Shown here one piece after another: positions 17,270 through 26,237 of a stretch of DNA of 64,000 nucleotides. Position numbers and translations under genes: made by a program. The notes beneath the pieces were generated by a model. It saw only the letters and a list, made by a program, of their open reading frames with translations. It searched no databases and was not told the origin of the DNA. The stretch is from Myxococcus stipitatus DSM 14675 (GTDB lineage Bacteria > Myxococcota > Myxococcia > Myxococcales > Myxococcaceae). Positions within the stretch are counted from its first letter, which is position 1; the number at the start of each line of letters is the position of its first letter. The stretch spans positions 7,567,501 to 7,631,500 of the forward strand of contig NC_020126.1 of assembly GCF_000331735.1 (NCBI RefSeq), read 5' to 3'.

Positions 17270-17501
17270 GCGGACTCCAGGGGACGGGCCGACAGGAACG
17301 CTGCCGACGCGGTAAGGGCCCTCCCATACAGGCACCACTGGGGGGTGGGCAAGGACACGTCACCCGGACCCGGCGCCCGCGAACGGTCGCCCGCCCAGCG
17401 CCGACACGCGGGCTGGGGGGATGTCCTGATGTCGTGACAAGCGTGAGGAGGCAAACACCTGGGGCATAGCCCGCGAGGGCCCCCCCATCAACCCGGAGGA
17501 C

Positions 17502-17543
17502 CGGGGCCGATGCGCGCCGTGCTGGCCGTTCGCATCAGCCCCG
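17502..17543 (-). terminator. Hairpin downstream of the TPR-protein gene
   Basis: CGGGGCCGATGCG (17502-17514) pairs with CGCATCAGCCCCG (17531-17543), 13 bp with one wobble and a 16-nt loop. It lies 18 bp past the TPR gene stop. No strong T-tract follows on the minus strand, so it may be a weak terminator or processing site between this gene and ctaB. Confidence 0.45.
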
Positions 17544-17560
17544 CTTGTCCGACTCCGGAC

Positions 17561-19915
17561 TCAGCCCCCCGAGAGCGAACGGGCCGCGCTGGCGTGTTCG
17601 CCGCTCGGCTCGCGCTTCAGGTACTCCTGCGCCAGCATCTTCGCCTTGGGGCCCTGCTTGGCGTCCTTCGCGAGCAGCGTGGCGTAGTAGTAGTACGCGG
17701 CGCCGAAGCCCTCGTCGGCGTTGAGCGCGCGCTGGTAGGTCTCGTCCGCCTTCGCGGCGTCGCCCTTGCCCTGGTACACGCGCGCCAACTCCGTGAGCGC
17801 CATGGCCGACCGCTCCGGCTGCCCCACGAACTCCTGGCTCGCCTTCTCCAGTTGCTCCTGGGCCTTGGGCCAGTCGGAGCGCTCCCGGTAGATGGCGCCC
17901 ATGGCCAGCCGCGCCTCGGGGTTCTTCGCCTTGGGGTCCTTCACCGCGCGCTGGTACTGGGTCAGCGCCTCATCCAGCTTGCCCTGACGGCGGTAGGCGT
18001 TGCCCAGCATCACCACCAGCTTGGGGCTGTCGCCCATCGTCTTGAGCGCCGTCTCGAGCGCACCCGCGGCTTCCTTCTCGCCGCCCTGCTTGCCCATGAG
18101 CGCCTTGGCCAGCTCGACGTGGAACTGCGCACGCGAGCTGTCCACGCGGATGGCCTTGCGGATCTCCTCGGCGGCCTGGTCGAAGTTGCCCTCGGCCAGG
18201 AGGCGGCGCCCCTTGATGAGGTGCAGCTCCGGGTTCTGCTTGTCGAGCGTGAAGCCGGTCTCCTCGCTCTTCTGCATCTCCCCACGCGCCTTGTCCTTGT
18301 CCAGCGGGACGGCGGTGGCCTCGGAGAGCTTCTGCTGCACGTCCGGCTTCAGGTTCTGCATCGCGGCGGACACGCGGCTGACGAGCAGCGAGCGCGCCAG
18401 GTGCGCGGCGGCCAGCTGCCGGGGCGACGGAGGCGGCTCCGACTCCAGCAGCTTCTTGAGCATGGAGTGGACCAGTCCGTAGTTGGGCTCGTCCTGCTCC
18501 AGCATCAGGAGGGAGCGGCCCAGGAGGGACTCGGGGTGGTCCTTCTCGTAGCGCAGCGCCAGGTCGTAGTTCTTCCAGGCGGAGTTGTCCTGTCCCAGGC
18601 GGCGGTACACCGCGCCCAGGCCGGAGTAGACGCGCGGGTCGTCCGGCGCCAGCACCTGCGCGCGCTCGAGCGTGTCCCGGGCGCGGTCCAGGTCGCCCGC
18701 GTTCATCTGGATGAGGCCGAGCGTGAGGTACAGGAGCGAGCTGGAGCGGCCCTGGGCATCCAGGCCCTTCACCGTCTCCTCCAGTCCGCCCAGCGCGTCC
18801 TTGCCCTTTCCACCGTAGGTCTGGGCCAGGGCCTCCGCGGCGATGAGGTGCGAGCTGACGTCGCCCGACTTCTTGCCGGCGGCCAGGTGCTCCTCGGCGC
18901 GGCGGCGCGCATCGTCGCCACCGCCGTGCTCACCCCAGCGAATCGCGTAGGCGTACGCGAGGTAGCCGTGCGCCTGGGCGGAGTCGGAGTTCACCTCGAT
19001 GGCCTTGTCCGCCTCTTCACAGGCCTTCTTGTAGCTGTCGAACGAGTCGCGCTTGAGCAGCTCCGCGGAGGCCTCCAGGTGCTTCTTCAGCTCGCGGGAG
19101 ATCTTCCGGGTGTGCGCCGTGTACCAACCGTAGCCGCCGATGAACAACGGGATGGCCACCAGCAGGGCCACCGTCATCAGCTTGCCCTTGCCACCCTGAG
19201 GACGCCCCCCGCGACGGCGCGGCTGGTCGTCATCGTCGTCGTCATCCACCTCGTCCACCACCACCGGCTGCGGGCGGCGGGGCTGAGGCGCGGCGGCGCG
19301 GGGCTGCGCGGGCTCGGCGCGCGAGGGCTCGGAGGGAGCCAGACGCGGCGCGGGCTTCGGCGCGGGAGCAGGCTCCGAGCCCGTGGCGGACGCGGCCCCG
19401 TGGGAGAGCGACGCCGCCGACTGCTGGACGGCGGAGGGCGCGGGCGCGACGGGAGCCGCGGCCACGGGCGTGGGCGCGGCCGGACGCGGCGGCTCAATCT
19501 TGTGCTGCTGGAGCAGCGTGACGGTGTCCGGGTCTCCCGGGTCCGCGGTGAAGGCCTTGAGGAGGTTCGCCTTGCCCGGCTCGGTGTCGCCCGTCTTGAG
19601 CTGGAGTGCTCCAGCCAGCCGCAGCGCGGCCTTGTCCTCGGGCTGGACCTGAAGCGCGCCAAGCGCTTCTTCCAGGGCTTTCTTGTCCTTGCCTTGCTCG
19701 GCGTAGACGCGGGCAAGGAGGAGGCGTGGGTCGGCCGCGGTGGGATGCGCCTTCACTCCCTTCTTGCAGACGACCATCGCCTCCATGAAGCGCCCCATGC
19801 TCAGGTACGCTTCAGCCAGAGGCTTGTAGGCGGCCGACGAGGGATCGGAGGCGAACGCGTGTTCGAGCTTCGCGAGCTCGGCCGGGCTCAACGTCTTTGA
19901 AGGGGAGGTAGACAT
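17561..19915 (-). CDS. Large tetratricopeptide-repeat membrane protein
   Basis: A 784-residue protein from the ATG at 19915. Residues 1-125 hold about three TPR units. A 100-residue Ala/Pro linker follows, ending in an acidic run of seven Asp and a basic patch. One membrane helix lies at about 245-268 (LMTVALLVAIPLFIGGYGWY). The remaining 500 residues are at least eight further TPRs. The topology predicts an N-terminal TPR domain in the cytoplasm and a large periplasmic TPR scaffold. No enzymatic domain is seen. It is a likely assembly factor for an envelope machine; the partner cannot be named. The longer in-frame start upstream gives low-quality sequence. Confidence 0.85.
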   Translation of the reverse strand: MSTSPSKTLSPAELAKLEHAFASDPSSAAYKPLAEAYLSMGRFMEAMVVCKKGVKAHPTAADPRLLLARVYAEQGKDKKALEEALGALQVQPEDKAALRLAGALQLKTGDTEPGKANLLKAFTADPGDPDTVTLLQQHKIEPPRPAAPTPVAAAPVAPAPSAVQQSAASLSHGAASATGSEPAPAPKPAPRLAPSEPSRAEPAQPRAAAPQPRRPQPVVVDEVDDDDDDDQPRRRGGRPQGGKGKLMTVALLVAIPLFIGGYGWYTAHTRKISRELKKHLEASAELLKRDSFDSYKKACEEADKAIEVNSDSAQAHGYLAYAYAIRWGEHGGGDDARRRAEEHLAAGKKSGDVSSHLIAAEALAQTYGGKGKDALGGLEETVKGLDAQGRSSSLLYLTLGLIQMNAGDLDRARDTLERAQVLAPDDPRVYSGLGAVYRRLGQDNSAWKNYDLALRYEKDHPESLLGRSLLMLEQDEPNYGLVHSMLKKLLESEPPPSPRQLAAAHLARSLLVSRVSAAMQNLKPDVQQKLSEATAVPLDKDKARGEMQKSEETGFTLDKQNPELHLIKGRRLLAEGNFDQAAEEIRKAIRVDSSRAQFHVELAKALMGKQGGEKEAAGALETALKTMGDSPKLVVMLGNAYRRQGKLDEALTQYQRAVKDPKAKNPEARLAMGAIYRERSDWPKAQEQLEKASQEFVGQPERSAMALTELARVYQGKGDAAKADETYQRALNADEGFGAAYYYYATLLAKDAKQGPKAKMLAQEYLKREPSGEHASAARSLSGG

Positions 19916-20024
19916 TACCTGGGGGGACTGCACCTGGCGGGAAGGGTACGCCGGAGAAGAGGGTTTTTTATGGCATCCGCTGCGCGGCACGTCAATCGCA
20001 CGGATGAGTTGTGAAGGCTTGCGC

Positions 20025-20053
20025 TTGACACCTGCGTGGGGGTCCGGTACTAG
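20025..20053 (+). promoter_or_regulatory. Sigma-70-type promoter of the tRNA-Ala gene
   Basis: A perfect -35 TTGACA (20025-20030), a 17-bp spacer and TACTAG (20048-20053) as -10. The predicted transcript start is near 20060, about 47 nt before the tRNA 5' end. Confidence 0.7.
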
Positions 20054-20106
20054 CCCGTTCACCTCGGCGGCCCCAAACCCCGAGGCGCAGCGCGCAGGCC
20101 CGTTGT

Positions 20107-20182
<76 letters not shown>

Positions 20183-20195
20183 TGCTGAAAACGAA

Positions 20196-20230
20196 GGGCC
20201 TCACGGGAAACCGTGAGGCCCTTTGCATTT
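20196..20230 (+). terminator. Rho-independent terminator of tRNA-Ala
   Basis: An 11-bp perfect stem, GGGCCTCACGG (20196-20206) against CCGTGAGGCCC (20211-20221), with a GAAA tetraloop followed by TTTGCATTT. Confidence 0.92.
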
Positions 20231-20288
20231 GGGGCATTTCGGGCAACTGCCGAATTGCAAAGCAGGCGGGCTTTGTTATCCGGAGCCG

Positions 20289-20891
20289 ATGACTGACCCG
20301 TCCGCCTCCCTGTCGTTCTTCGCGCGCGTCTGGCTCGCCTGGCTCTGCTTCTGGCGCTGCCTGGTCTCCGGCGACTTCGCCCGCGCGGTGCTCCCCGCCA
20401 GCAAGGCGTACGACGCCGGGAAGCTCGCCGAGCTCCCCTCGGGCCAGCCCCCCCCTCCTCCGGTGGCGGTGAAGCCGCCCGAGCCCGCTCCCGCCCCGCC
20501 CCCCGAGCGCGAGCACGCCAGCGCCCTGGCGCTCCTCTCCATGCTCCAGCGGGAGGGCCGGCTGGTGGACTTCCTCCAGGAGAACGTGGCCGCCTTCTCG
20601 GACGCCGAGGTGGGCGCCGCCTGCCGCATCGTCCATGAGGGGTGCCGCAAGGTGGTGGGCCAGTACCTCACCCTCCAGCCGGTGCTGCCCCAGTCGGAAG
20701 GGGACCGGGTCACGGTGCCCGCGGGCTTCGATGCGCAGCGCATCCGCCTGAGCGGCAACGTGACGGGCCAGCCGCCGCACACCGGGACGCTCCGCCACCA
20801 TGGATGGGTCGTGTCCGAGGTGAAGTTCCCCACCGTGAGCCCCGCCATGGACTCTCGGGTGCTCGCTCCGGCGGACGTCGAGCTCGCCTGA
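20289..20891 (+). CDS. DUF2760-family protein, first gene of an Hsp70 operon
   Basis: A 200-residue protein with a hydrophobic, Trp-rich N-terminus (FFARVWLAWLCFWRCLVSG), a Pro-rich linker at about 50-75, then a conserved alpha/beta domain (ALLSMLQREGRLVDFLQENV...GTLRHHGWVVSEVKFPTV), which I recognise as DUF2760. It starts at ATG 20289 after GGAG. It lies 42 bp upstream of the first Hsp70 gene. DUF2760 genes are commonly found next to Hsp70-like genes; a role as a dedicated co-factor or membrane tether for these chaperones is inferred. Confidence 0.85.
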   Translation: MTDPSASLSFFARVWLAWLCFWRCLVSGDFARAVLPASKAYDAGKLAELPSGQPPPPPVAVKPPEPAPAPPPEREHASALALLSMLQREGRLVDFLQENVAAFSDAEVGAACRIVHEGCRKVVGQYLTLQPVLPQSEGDRVTVPAGFDAQRIRLSGNVTGQPPHTGTLRHHGWVVSEVKFPTVSPAMDSRVLAPADVELA

Positions 20892-20933
20892 GCGCCCGCG
20901 GCGCACACGCAGACCGGACTCTAAAGGGAGCAT

Positions 20934-22796
20934 ATGGCCCGCTACTCCATCGGCATCGACCTTGGCACCACACACTCCGCGGTGTCGTACTTCAACCTGG
21001 AGGACGGAAAGTCCCGGGGCCGCGCGCAGTCGATGCTGCCCATCCCCCAGCTGACCGCGCCCGGCACCGTGGAGGCGAGGCCGCTGCTGCCCTCCTTCCT
21101 CTACCTGCCCGCCGCGCAGGAGTTCCCCAAGGGCAGCCTCGCGCTGCCGTGGAACCCGGAGGCCACCTCCATCATCGGAGAGCTGGCGCGCTCGCACGGG
21201 GCCAAGGTGCCCACGCGGCTGGTGTCCTCGCCCAAGAGCTGGCTGTCCCACCCGGGGGTGGACCGGCGCTCGGCGATGTTGCCGTGGCAGGCCCCGGAGG
21301 ACGTGCAGCGGGTGTCTCCGCTGGATGCGTCCGCGCGCTTCCTGCGCCACCTCCGGGAGGCGTGGGACGCCACGTTCGCCCAGGAGAAGGAGGACTCCGG
21401 CAACACGCTGGCCGAGCAGGACGTCATCGTCACCGTGCCCGCTTCGTTCGACGCGGCGGCGCGGGAGCTGACGCTGGAGGCCGCGAAGGCTGCGGGCATC
21501 GCGCACCTCACCTTGTTGGAGGAGCCGCAGGCCGCGCTGTACGCGTGGCTGGAGGCGATGGGTGAGTCCTTCCGCCAGCAGGTGAAGCCCGGCGAGGTCA
21601 TCCTCGTGGTGGACGTGGGCGGCGGCACCACGGACTTCTCCGTCATCACCGTGCGGGACAGCGACGGCGAGGTGGAGCTGCTGCGCGTGGCCGTGGGCGA
21701 CCACATCCTCCTGGGCGGCGACAACATGGACCTGGCGCTGGCGCACACGCTCAACCAGCGCCTCACGGCCGAGGGCAAGAAGCTGGACCCGTGGCAGTTC
21801 AACGCCCTCACCCACGGGTGCCGCCAGGCCAAGGAGACGCTGTACGCGGACACGTCGCTGGACAAGGTGTCCATCTCCGTCCCCAGCCGAGGCTCGTCGC
21901 TCATCGGCGGCACGCTGCGCACGGAGCTGACGCGCGAGGAGCTGGAGCGCGTCCTCACCGATGGCTTCTTCCCGGTGACGCCGCTGGCGGAGCTGCCTCG
22001 CACGGCGCGGCGCACGGGCCTGGCGCAGATGGCGCTGCCCTACGCGCAGGACCCGGGCGTGTCCCGGCACCTGGCGGCCTTCCTCACGCGGCAGGCCCAG
22101 GCGCTCGCGAGCAGCCACGACGCGCCGGTGGCCATCGGCGACAAGTCGTTCCTCCACCCGACGGCGGTGCTCTTCAACGGCGGCGTCTTCAAGGCGGGCC
22201 CGCTCAAGGCGCGCGTCATGGAGGTGCTCAACCTGTGGCTGAAGGCGGACGGAGGCGAGCCCGCCAAGGAGCTGGAGGGCGCGGACCTGGACCTCTCCGT
22301 GGCGCGTGGCGCCGCGTACTACGGCTGGGTGAAGCAGGGACATGGCCTGCGCATCCGAGGCGGCACGGCGCGCGCGTACTACGTGGGCGTGGAGTCGGCG
22401 ATGCCCGCGGTGCCCGGCTTCGAGCCCCCCGTGAAGGCGCTGTGCGTGGCGCCCTTCGGCATGGAGGAAGGCACCCAGGCGGATGTACCGCCGCAGGAGT
22501 TCGGCCTCGTCACCGGCGAGCCCACCAGCTTCCGCTTCTTCTCCTCCTCCATGCGACGCGACGACACCGTCGGCGTCATGGTGGATGACGTGGCGGACGA
22601 GCTGGCCAAGGGCGAGATGGAGGAGCTGGCGCCCATCGAGACGACGATGTCCGGACAGCCCTCGGCCTTCGGAGACCTGACACCCGTCAACCTGCAGGCC
22701 GCGGTGACGGAGGTGGGCACGCTCGAGCTGCGCTGCCTGGAGAAAGGTGGCCCCGGGCGCTGGAAGCTGGAGCTCAACGTCCGGTTGAAGGAGTAG
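20934..22796 (+). CDS. Hsp70-family (DnaK-like) protein, first copy
   Basis: A 620-residue member of the actin-fold ATPase family. The phosphate-1 loop GIDLGTTHSAVSYF starts near residue 6, phosphate-2 VDVGGGTTDFSVI lies near 225 and the adenosine-side loop NGGVFKAGPLKARVMEVL near 415. The C-terminal 150 residues do not resemble the DnaK substrate domain and lack the EEVD-type tail. It may bind a specific client. It sits between DUF2760 and a second, longer Hsp70 gene with gaps of 42 and 25 bp, so it is one operon. No DnaJ or GrpE gene is adjacent. Confidence 0.92.
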   Translation: MARYSIGIDLGTTHSAVSYFNLEDGKSRGRAQSMLPIPQLTAPGTVEARPLLPSFLYLPAAQEFPKGSLALPWNPEATSIIGELARSHGAKVPTRLVSSPKSWLSHPGVDRRSAMLPWQAPEDVQRVSPLDASARFLRHLREAWDATFAQEKEDSGNTLAEQDVIVTVPASFDAAARELTLEAAKAAGIAHLTLLEEPQAALYAWLEAMGESFRQQVKPGEVILVVDVGGGTTDFSVITVRDSDGEVELLRVAVGDHILLGGDNMDLALAHTLNQRLTAEGKKLDPWQFNALTHGCRQAKETLYADTSLDKVSISVPSRGSSLIGGTLRTELTREELERVLTDGFFPVTPLAELPRTARRTGLAQMALPYAQDPGVSRHLAAFLTRQAQALASSHDAPVAIGDKSFLHPTAVLFNGGVFKAGPLKARVMEVLNLWLKADGGEPAKELEGADLDLSVARGAAYYGWVKQGHGLRIRGGTARAYYVGVESAMPAVPGFEPPVKALCVAPFGMEEGTQADVPPQEFGLVTGEPTSFRFFSSSMRRDDTVGVMVDDVADELAKGEMEELAPIETTMSGQPSAFGDLTPVNLQAAVTEVGTLELRCLEKGGPGRWKLELNVRLKE

Positions 22797-22821
22797 AACG
22801 CCGACCGGCAACCGGAGGAGC

Positions 22822-25599
22822 ATGCGAATCGTCGGCATCGACCTGGGCACCACCCACTGCGCGGTGGCGTCCGTGGACCCTTCCCGGGGCGCGAGCGCGC
22901 CCGTGGAGGACTTCCCTGTCCCGCAGCTCGTCCGTCAGGGAGAAGTGGCGCCGCGCGCGCTGCTGCCCTCCACGGTGTACGTGCCCGCGGGCCACGAGCT
23001 GAGCGCCGATTCGCTGCGCCTCCCCTGGGGTGATGACGGTGGCCCGTGGGTGGTGGGGGAGCTGGCGCGCTGGCAGGGCGCGCGGGTGCCGAGCCGGCTG
23101 ATTGCCAGCGCCAAGAGCTGGCTGTGCCACCCGGGCGTGGACCGCTCCGCGCCCATCCTCCCGTGGGGTGCTCCGGCCGACGTCCAGAAGCTCTCCCCCG
23201 TCGACGCCAGCGCGCTCCTGCTGACGCACATGGCGCGCGCCTGGGACTTCGCGCACCCGGACGCGCCCTTGTCGAAGCAGGAGGTGGTCATCACCGTCCC
23301 CGCGTCCTTCGACGAGGCCGCGCGGGCCCTCACGGTGAGCGCCGCGCGCAAGGCGGGGCTGGAGAAGTTCACCCTGCTGGAGGAGCCGCAGGCGGCCTTC
23401 TACGACTACACGGCCCGCCACCGCTCGGACCTGGAGCAGACGCTCGCGAACGTCCGCCTGGTGCTGGTGGTGGACGTGGGCGGCGGCACCACCGACTTCA
23501 CGCTGGTCCACGCGGGGGTGTCCCCCGAGGGCCCCATGCTCCGACGGCTCGCGGTGGGCGACCACCTCATGCTGGGCGGCGACAACATGGACGCCGCGCT
23601 GGCCCGCAGGGTGGAGGAGAAGCTGCTGCCGGACGGACGCCGCCTGTCCGCGACGCAGTGGACGCAGGCGATTCAGGCCGCCCGCACCGCCAAGGAAGCC
23701 CTGCTGGGCAAGGCGCCTCCGGAGAAGTACGGCGTGTCGCTCGCGGGCGAGGGCAGCCGGTTGTTGGGCGGGACGCTGTCGTCGGAGCTGACGCGCGAGG
23801 AGGCCCACGCGCTGGTGCTCGATGGCTTCTTCCCTCGCTCCACGCCCACCGAGCGGCCCCGGCGCGCCGCGCGCATGGCGCTCCAGGAACTGGGCCTGCC
23901 GTACGTGCAGGACGCGGCGGTGACGCGGCACCTGGCGGCCTTCCTCGCGCAGCACGCGGCGGCGGGCTTCGCGGCGCTCGGCGAGACGCCTCCCTTCGAG
24001 GGCGCCCTGCCCCGCCCCGACGCCATCCTCCTCAACGGCGGCGTCTTCAACTCGCCCTGGATTTCGGAGCGGCTGGTGGAGGCCGTCTCCGCGTGGTGGC
24101 CCCAGTCGCCCAGAATCTCGCTGCTGCGGCACGAGTCCCTGGAGCTCGCCGTGGCCCGCGGCGCGGCGTACTACGGACTGGTGCGGCGCGGGCACGGCCT
24201 GCGCATCGGCGGTGGCGCGGCGCGGGCGTACTACGTGGGCCTCCAGCGCGCGGCGGACAGCGCGGAGCAGCCCGCGCTCTGCCTCATCCCCCGAGGCTTC
24301 GAGGAAGGACAGAAGGTCGACCTGGGCGCCCGTCCCTTCACGCTCACCCTGGGCAGGCCGGTGCAGTTCCAGCTCTACTCCACGACGAGCGACCGCATCG
24401 ACAAGCCCGGGGACCTGGTGCCGCTGGCGGAGGACCTGAAGCCGCTGCCGCCCATCCACACACTGCTCAAGGGCGCGGCGGGCAAGGTGGCGGACGTGCC
24501 GGTGCACCTCCAGGCCGTGCTGACGGAGATTGGCACCCTGGAGCTCTACTGCGTCTCCGACGTCGCGGATGAGCGGTGGCGGCTGGAGTTCGAGCTGCGC
24601 GGCACGGGCGGCTCCCACGAGCTGACCGTCACCGAGTCCATGCCCGCGCGCTTCGCCGAGGCGAAGGAGAACATCGAGCGCGTCTACGGCAACAAGCCCC
24701 TGCCGCTGGGGCCCAAGGACGTGAAGCAATTGGGCAAGACGCTGGAGAAGGCCCTGGGTCCTCGGGAGACCTGGCGCGTGCCGGTGCTGCGCGAGATGTG
24801 GAGCACGCTCTATGCGGGCGCGAGCAAGCGGCGCCGCACCGAGGACCACGAGCGCGTCTTCTACAGCCTCGCGGGCTTCACCCTGCGCCCGGGCTTCGGC
24901 TATCCGCTGGACGGCTGGCGCGCGGAGCAGACCTTCAGCCTCTTCGACGCGCTGGTGCAGCACCACCAGGACAAGGCGGTGTGGACGGAGTTCTGGGTGA
25001 TGTGGCGCCGCATCGCCGGCGGACTGACGGAGGCGCAGCAGCAGAAGCTCTACGCCTACCTCCAGCCGCACCTGGCCCGGAAGGTTCCCCCCAACGCGCC
25101 CGCCGCCGGGAAGGTCAAGGGAATCCAACCCGAGGGGCTGGAGGAGATGGTGCGCGCGGCGGCCTCCCTGGAGCACCTGTCACCGGGCGACAAGGCGGAG
25201 GTGGGGCGGTGGATCGCCGAGCGGCTGAAGGCGGAGGCCCGCTCCGGTGGCCCCTGGGCCTGGTCCCTGGGACGGCTGGGCGCGCGAGTGCCGCTCTACG
25301 GCAGCAGCCACAAGGTGGTGGACGTGGAGACCGCGGAGGCGTGGCTCACGCTGCTGTTGGACCTGGACCTGCGCAAGATCGACGGCGCGCCCTTCGCGGC
25401 GGCGCAATTGGCGCGGCTCACGGGGGACCGCACGCGAGACGTGGACCCGGCGCTGCGCGAGCGCGCGGCGCAGGCCCTCGTCTCGGCGAAGGCGTCGGAG
25501 ACGTGGGTCCGCATGGTGCGCGAAGTGGTGGCGCTGGAAGCCGCGGACGAAGCGCGCGCACTCGGCGACACGCTCCCCGCGGGACTGCGCTTGTCGTGA
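22822..25599 (+). CDS. Hsp70-family protein with C-terminal DUF3731-like domain, second copy
   Basis: A 925-residue protein. Residues 1-460 are an Hsp70 ATPase domain (GIDLGTTHCAVASV near 5, VDVGGGTTDFTLV near 218, NGGVFNSPWISERLVEAV near 410). It is followed by a region parallel to the first copy and then about 330 helical residues (from RVPVLREMWSTLYAGASKRRR) matching DUF3731. It starts at an ATG with GGAGGAG. It is clearly related to the preceding gene, so a tandem duplication followed by fusion to DUF3731 is likely. The client is unknown. Confidence 0.92.
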   Translation: MRIVGIDLGTTHCAVASVDPSRGASAPVEDFPVPQLVRQGEVAPRALLPSTVYVPAGHELSADSLRLPWGDDGGPWVVGELARWQGARVPSRLIASAKSWLCHPGVDRSAPILPWGAPADVQKLSPVDASALLLTHMARAWDFAHPDAPLSKQEVVITVPASFDEAARALTVSAARKAGLEKFTLLEEPQAAFYDYTARHRSDLEQTLANVRLVLVVDVGGGTTDFTLVHAGVSPEGPMLRRLAVGDHLMLGGDNMDAALARRVEEKLLPDGRRLSATQWTQAIQAARTAKEALLGKAPPEKYGVSLAGEGSRLLGGTLSSELTREEAHALVLDGFFPRSTPTERPRRAARMALQELGLPYVQDAAVTRHLAAFLAQHAAAGFAALGETPPFEGALPRPDAILLNGGVFNSPWISERLVEAVSAWWPQSPRISLLRHESLELAVARGAAYYGLVRRGHGLRIGGGAARAYYVGLQRAADSAEQPALCLIPRGFEEGQKVDLGARPFTLTLGRPVQFQLYSTTSDRIDKPGDLVPLAEDLKPLPPIHTLLKGAAGKVADVPVHLQAVLTEIGTLELYCVSDVADERWRLEFELRGTGGSHELTVTESMPARFAEAKENIERVYGNKPLPLGPKDVKQLGKTLEKALGPRETWRVPVLREMWSTLYAGASKRRRTEDHERVFYSLAGFTLRPGFGYPLDGWRAEQTFSLFDALVQHHQDKAVWTEFWVMWRRIAGGLTEAQQQKLYAYLQPHLARKVPPNAPAAGKVKGIQPEGLEEMVRAAASLEHLSPGDKAEVGRWIAERLKAEARSGGPWAWSLGRLGARVPLYGSSHKVVDVETAEAWLTLLLDLDLRKIDGAPFAAAQLARLTGDRTRDVDPALRERAAQALVSAKASETWVRMVREVVALEAADEARALGDTLPAGLRLS

Positions 25600-25618
25600 C
25601 CGTCGACGGTCGGTGACT

Positions 25619-26014
25619 TCAGCCCCGGGCGGCCGGCGTCGGCGCCTGGGGCACGGAGTCCGCGGACTTGGCGGCGGGCGCCCCAGCGTCGACGACCTGG
25701 AGCACCGGCGCGGCCTCGGCGGGCGCGGCGGCCTCACCCTTGCCCGCCTTGGGCTTCTTGGTCCCCGCGCCGGAGCGGCACGTGCGGCACCACGGCTGAT
25801 TCCGGATGGCGCCGTCCGCCATCTTCCGCAGGCCGAACTGGGCCAGCGGTTTCAGCGTGCGGCACTTGATACACATCAGGGAGATGAGCACCTCGTGACC
25901 ATCAGCATCGTAGACGGCGGACTTGCGCCGCTTTCTCGGCTGAGGCTGCCCCGGCTCACGCGGCTTCGCCTTCTCCGGCGGCGGCGTCATCATCGGGGTC
26001 ACTTTGTAGAGCAT
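25619..26014 (-). CDS. Small protein with two CxxC zinc-ribbon/treble-clef motifs
   Basis: A 131-residue protein starting at ATG 26014 behind GGGAGGG. The centre reads CIKCRTLKPLAQFGLRKMAD and then CRTC, the spacing of a treble-clef zinc finger found in small HNH-associated proteins. Both flanks are low-complexity (Pro/Lys-rich before, Ala/Pro-rich after). No catalytic HNH residues are seen, so nucleic-acid or protein binding is more likely than cleavage. It is convergent with the Hsp70 operon. Confidence 0.75.
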   Translation of the reverse strand: MLYKVTPMMTPPPEKAKPREPGQPQPRKRRKSAVYDADGHEVLISLMCIKCRTLKPLAQFGLRKMADGAIRNQPWCRTCRSGAGTKKPKAGKGEAAAPAEAAPVLQVVDAGAPAAKSADSVPQAPTPAARG

Positions 26015-26130
26015 GTCGGTCCCTCCCGCTCTCGGGCACCCGCGCACGCAGTCCCTGATGGGGCCACCTCGGCGCGAATCCCCGCGAGCCCTAGAGTAAG
26101 GACTCTTGCCTCCGTTGAAAACTGATCCCA

Positions 26131-26228
26131 GGCCGAAAATTCGGCCCGGGAGCGTTTTCGCTGATCTTTCCAAGGGTTGGCCGCGCGGTTCACCCCCAGC
26201 GGATCAGGTCCGGGCTGAATTTTCAGCC
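26131..26228. promoter_or_regulatory. Pair of inverted 19-bp palindromic sites
   Basis: GGCCGAAAATTCGGCCCGG (26131-26149) and, on the opposite strand, GGCTGAAAATTCAGCCCGG (26228-26210) agree at 17 of 19 positions. The two differences are compensatory and keep each site's own dyad. The sites lie between the 5'-nucleotidase stop and the zinc-ribbon start, 60 bp apart. They look like operators for a dimeric regulator of the zinc-ribbon gene, or RNA hairpins ending the nucleotidase transcript. Confidence 0.55.
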
Positions 26229-26237
26229 CCGATTCCC

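Noticed and set aside
14484-17437. Overlapping plus-strand frames of over 600 residues opposite the ABC transporter and ctaB genes
   Set aside because: His/Arg/Gln-rich shadows of the real minus-strand genes, with no ribosome-binding site or family motif.
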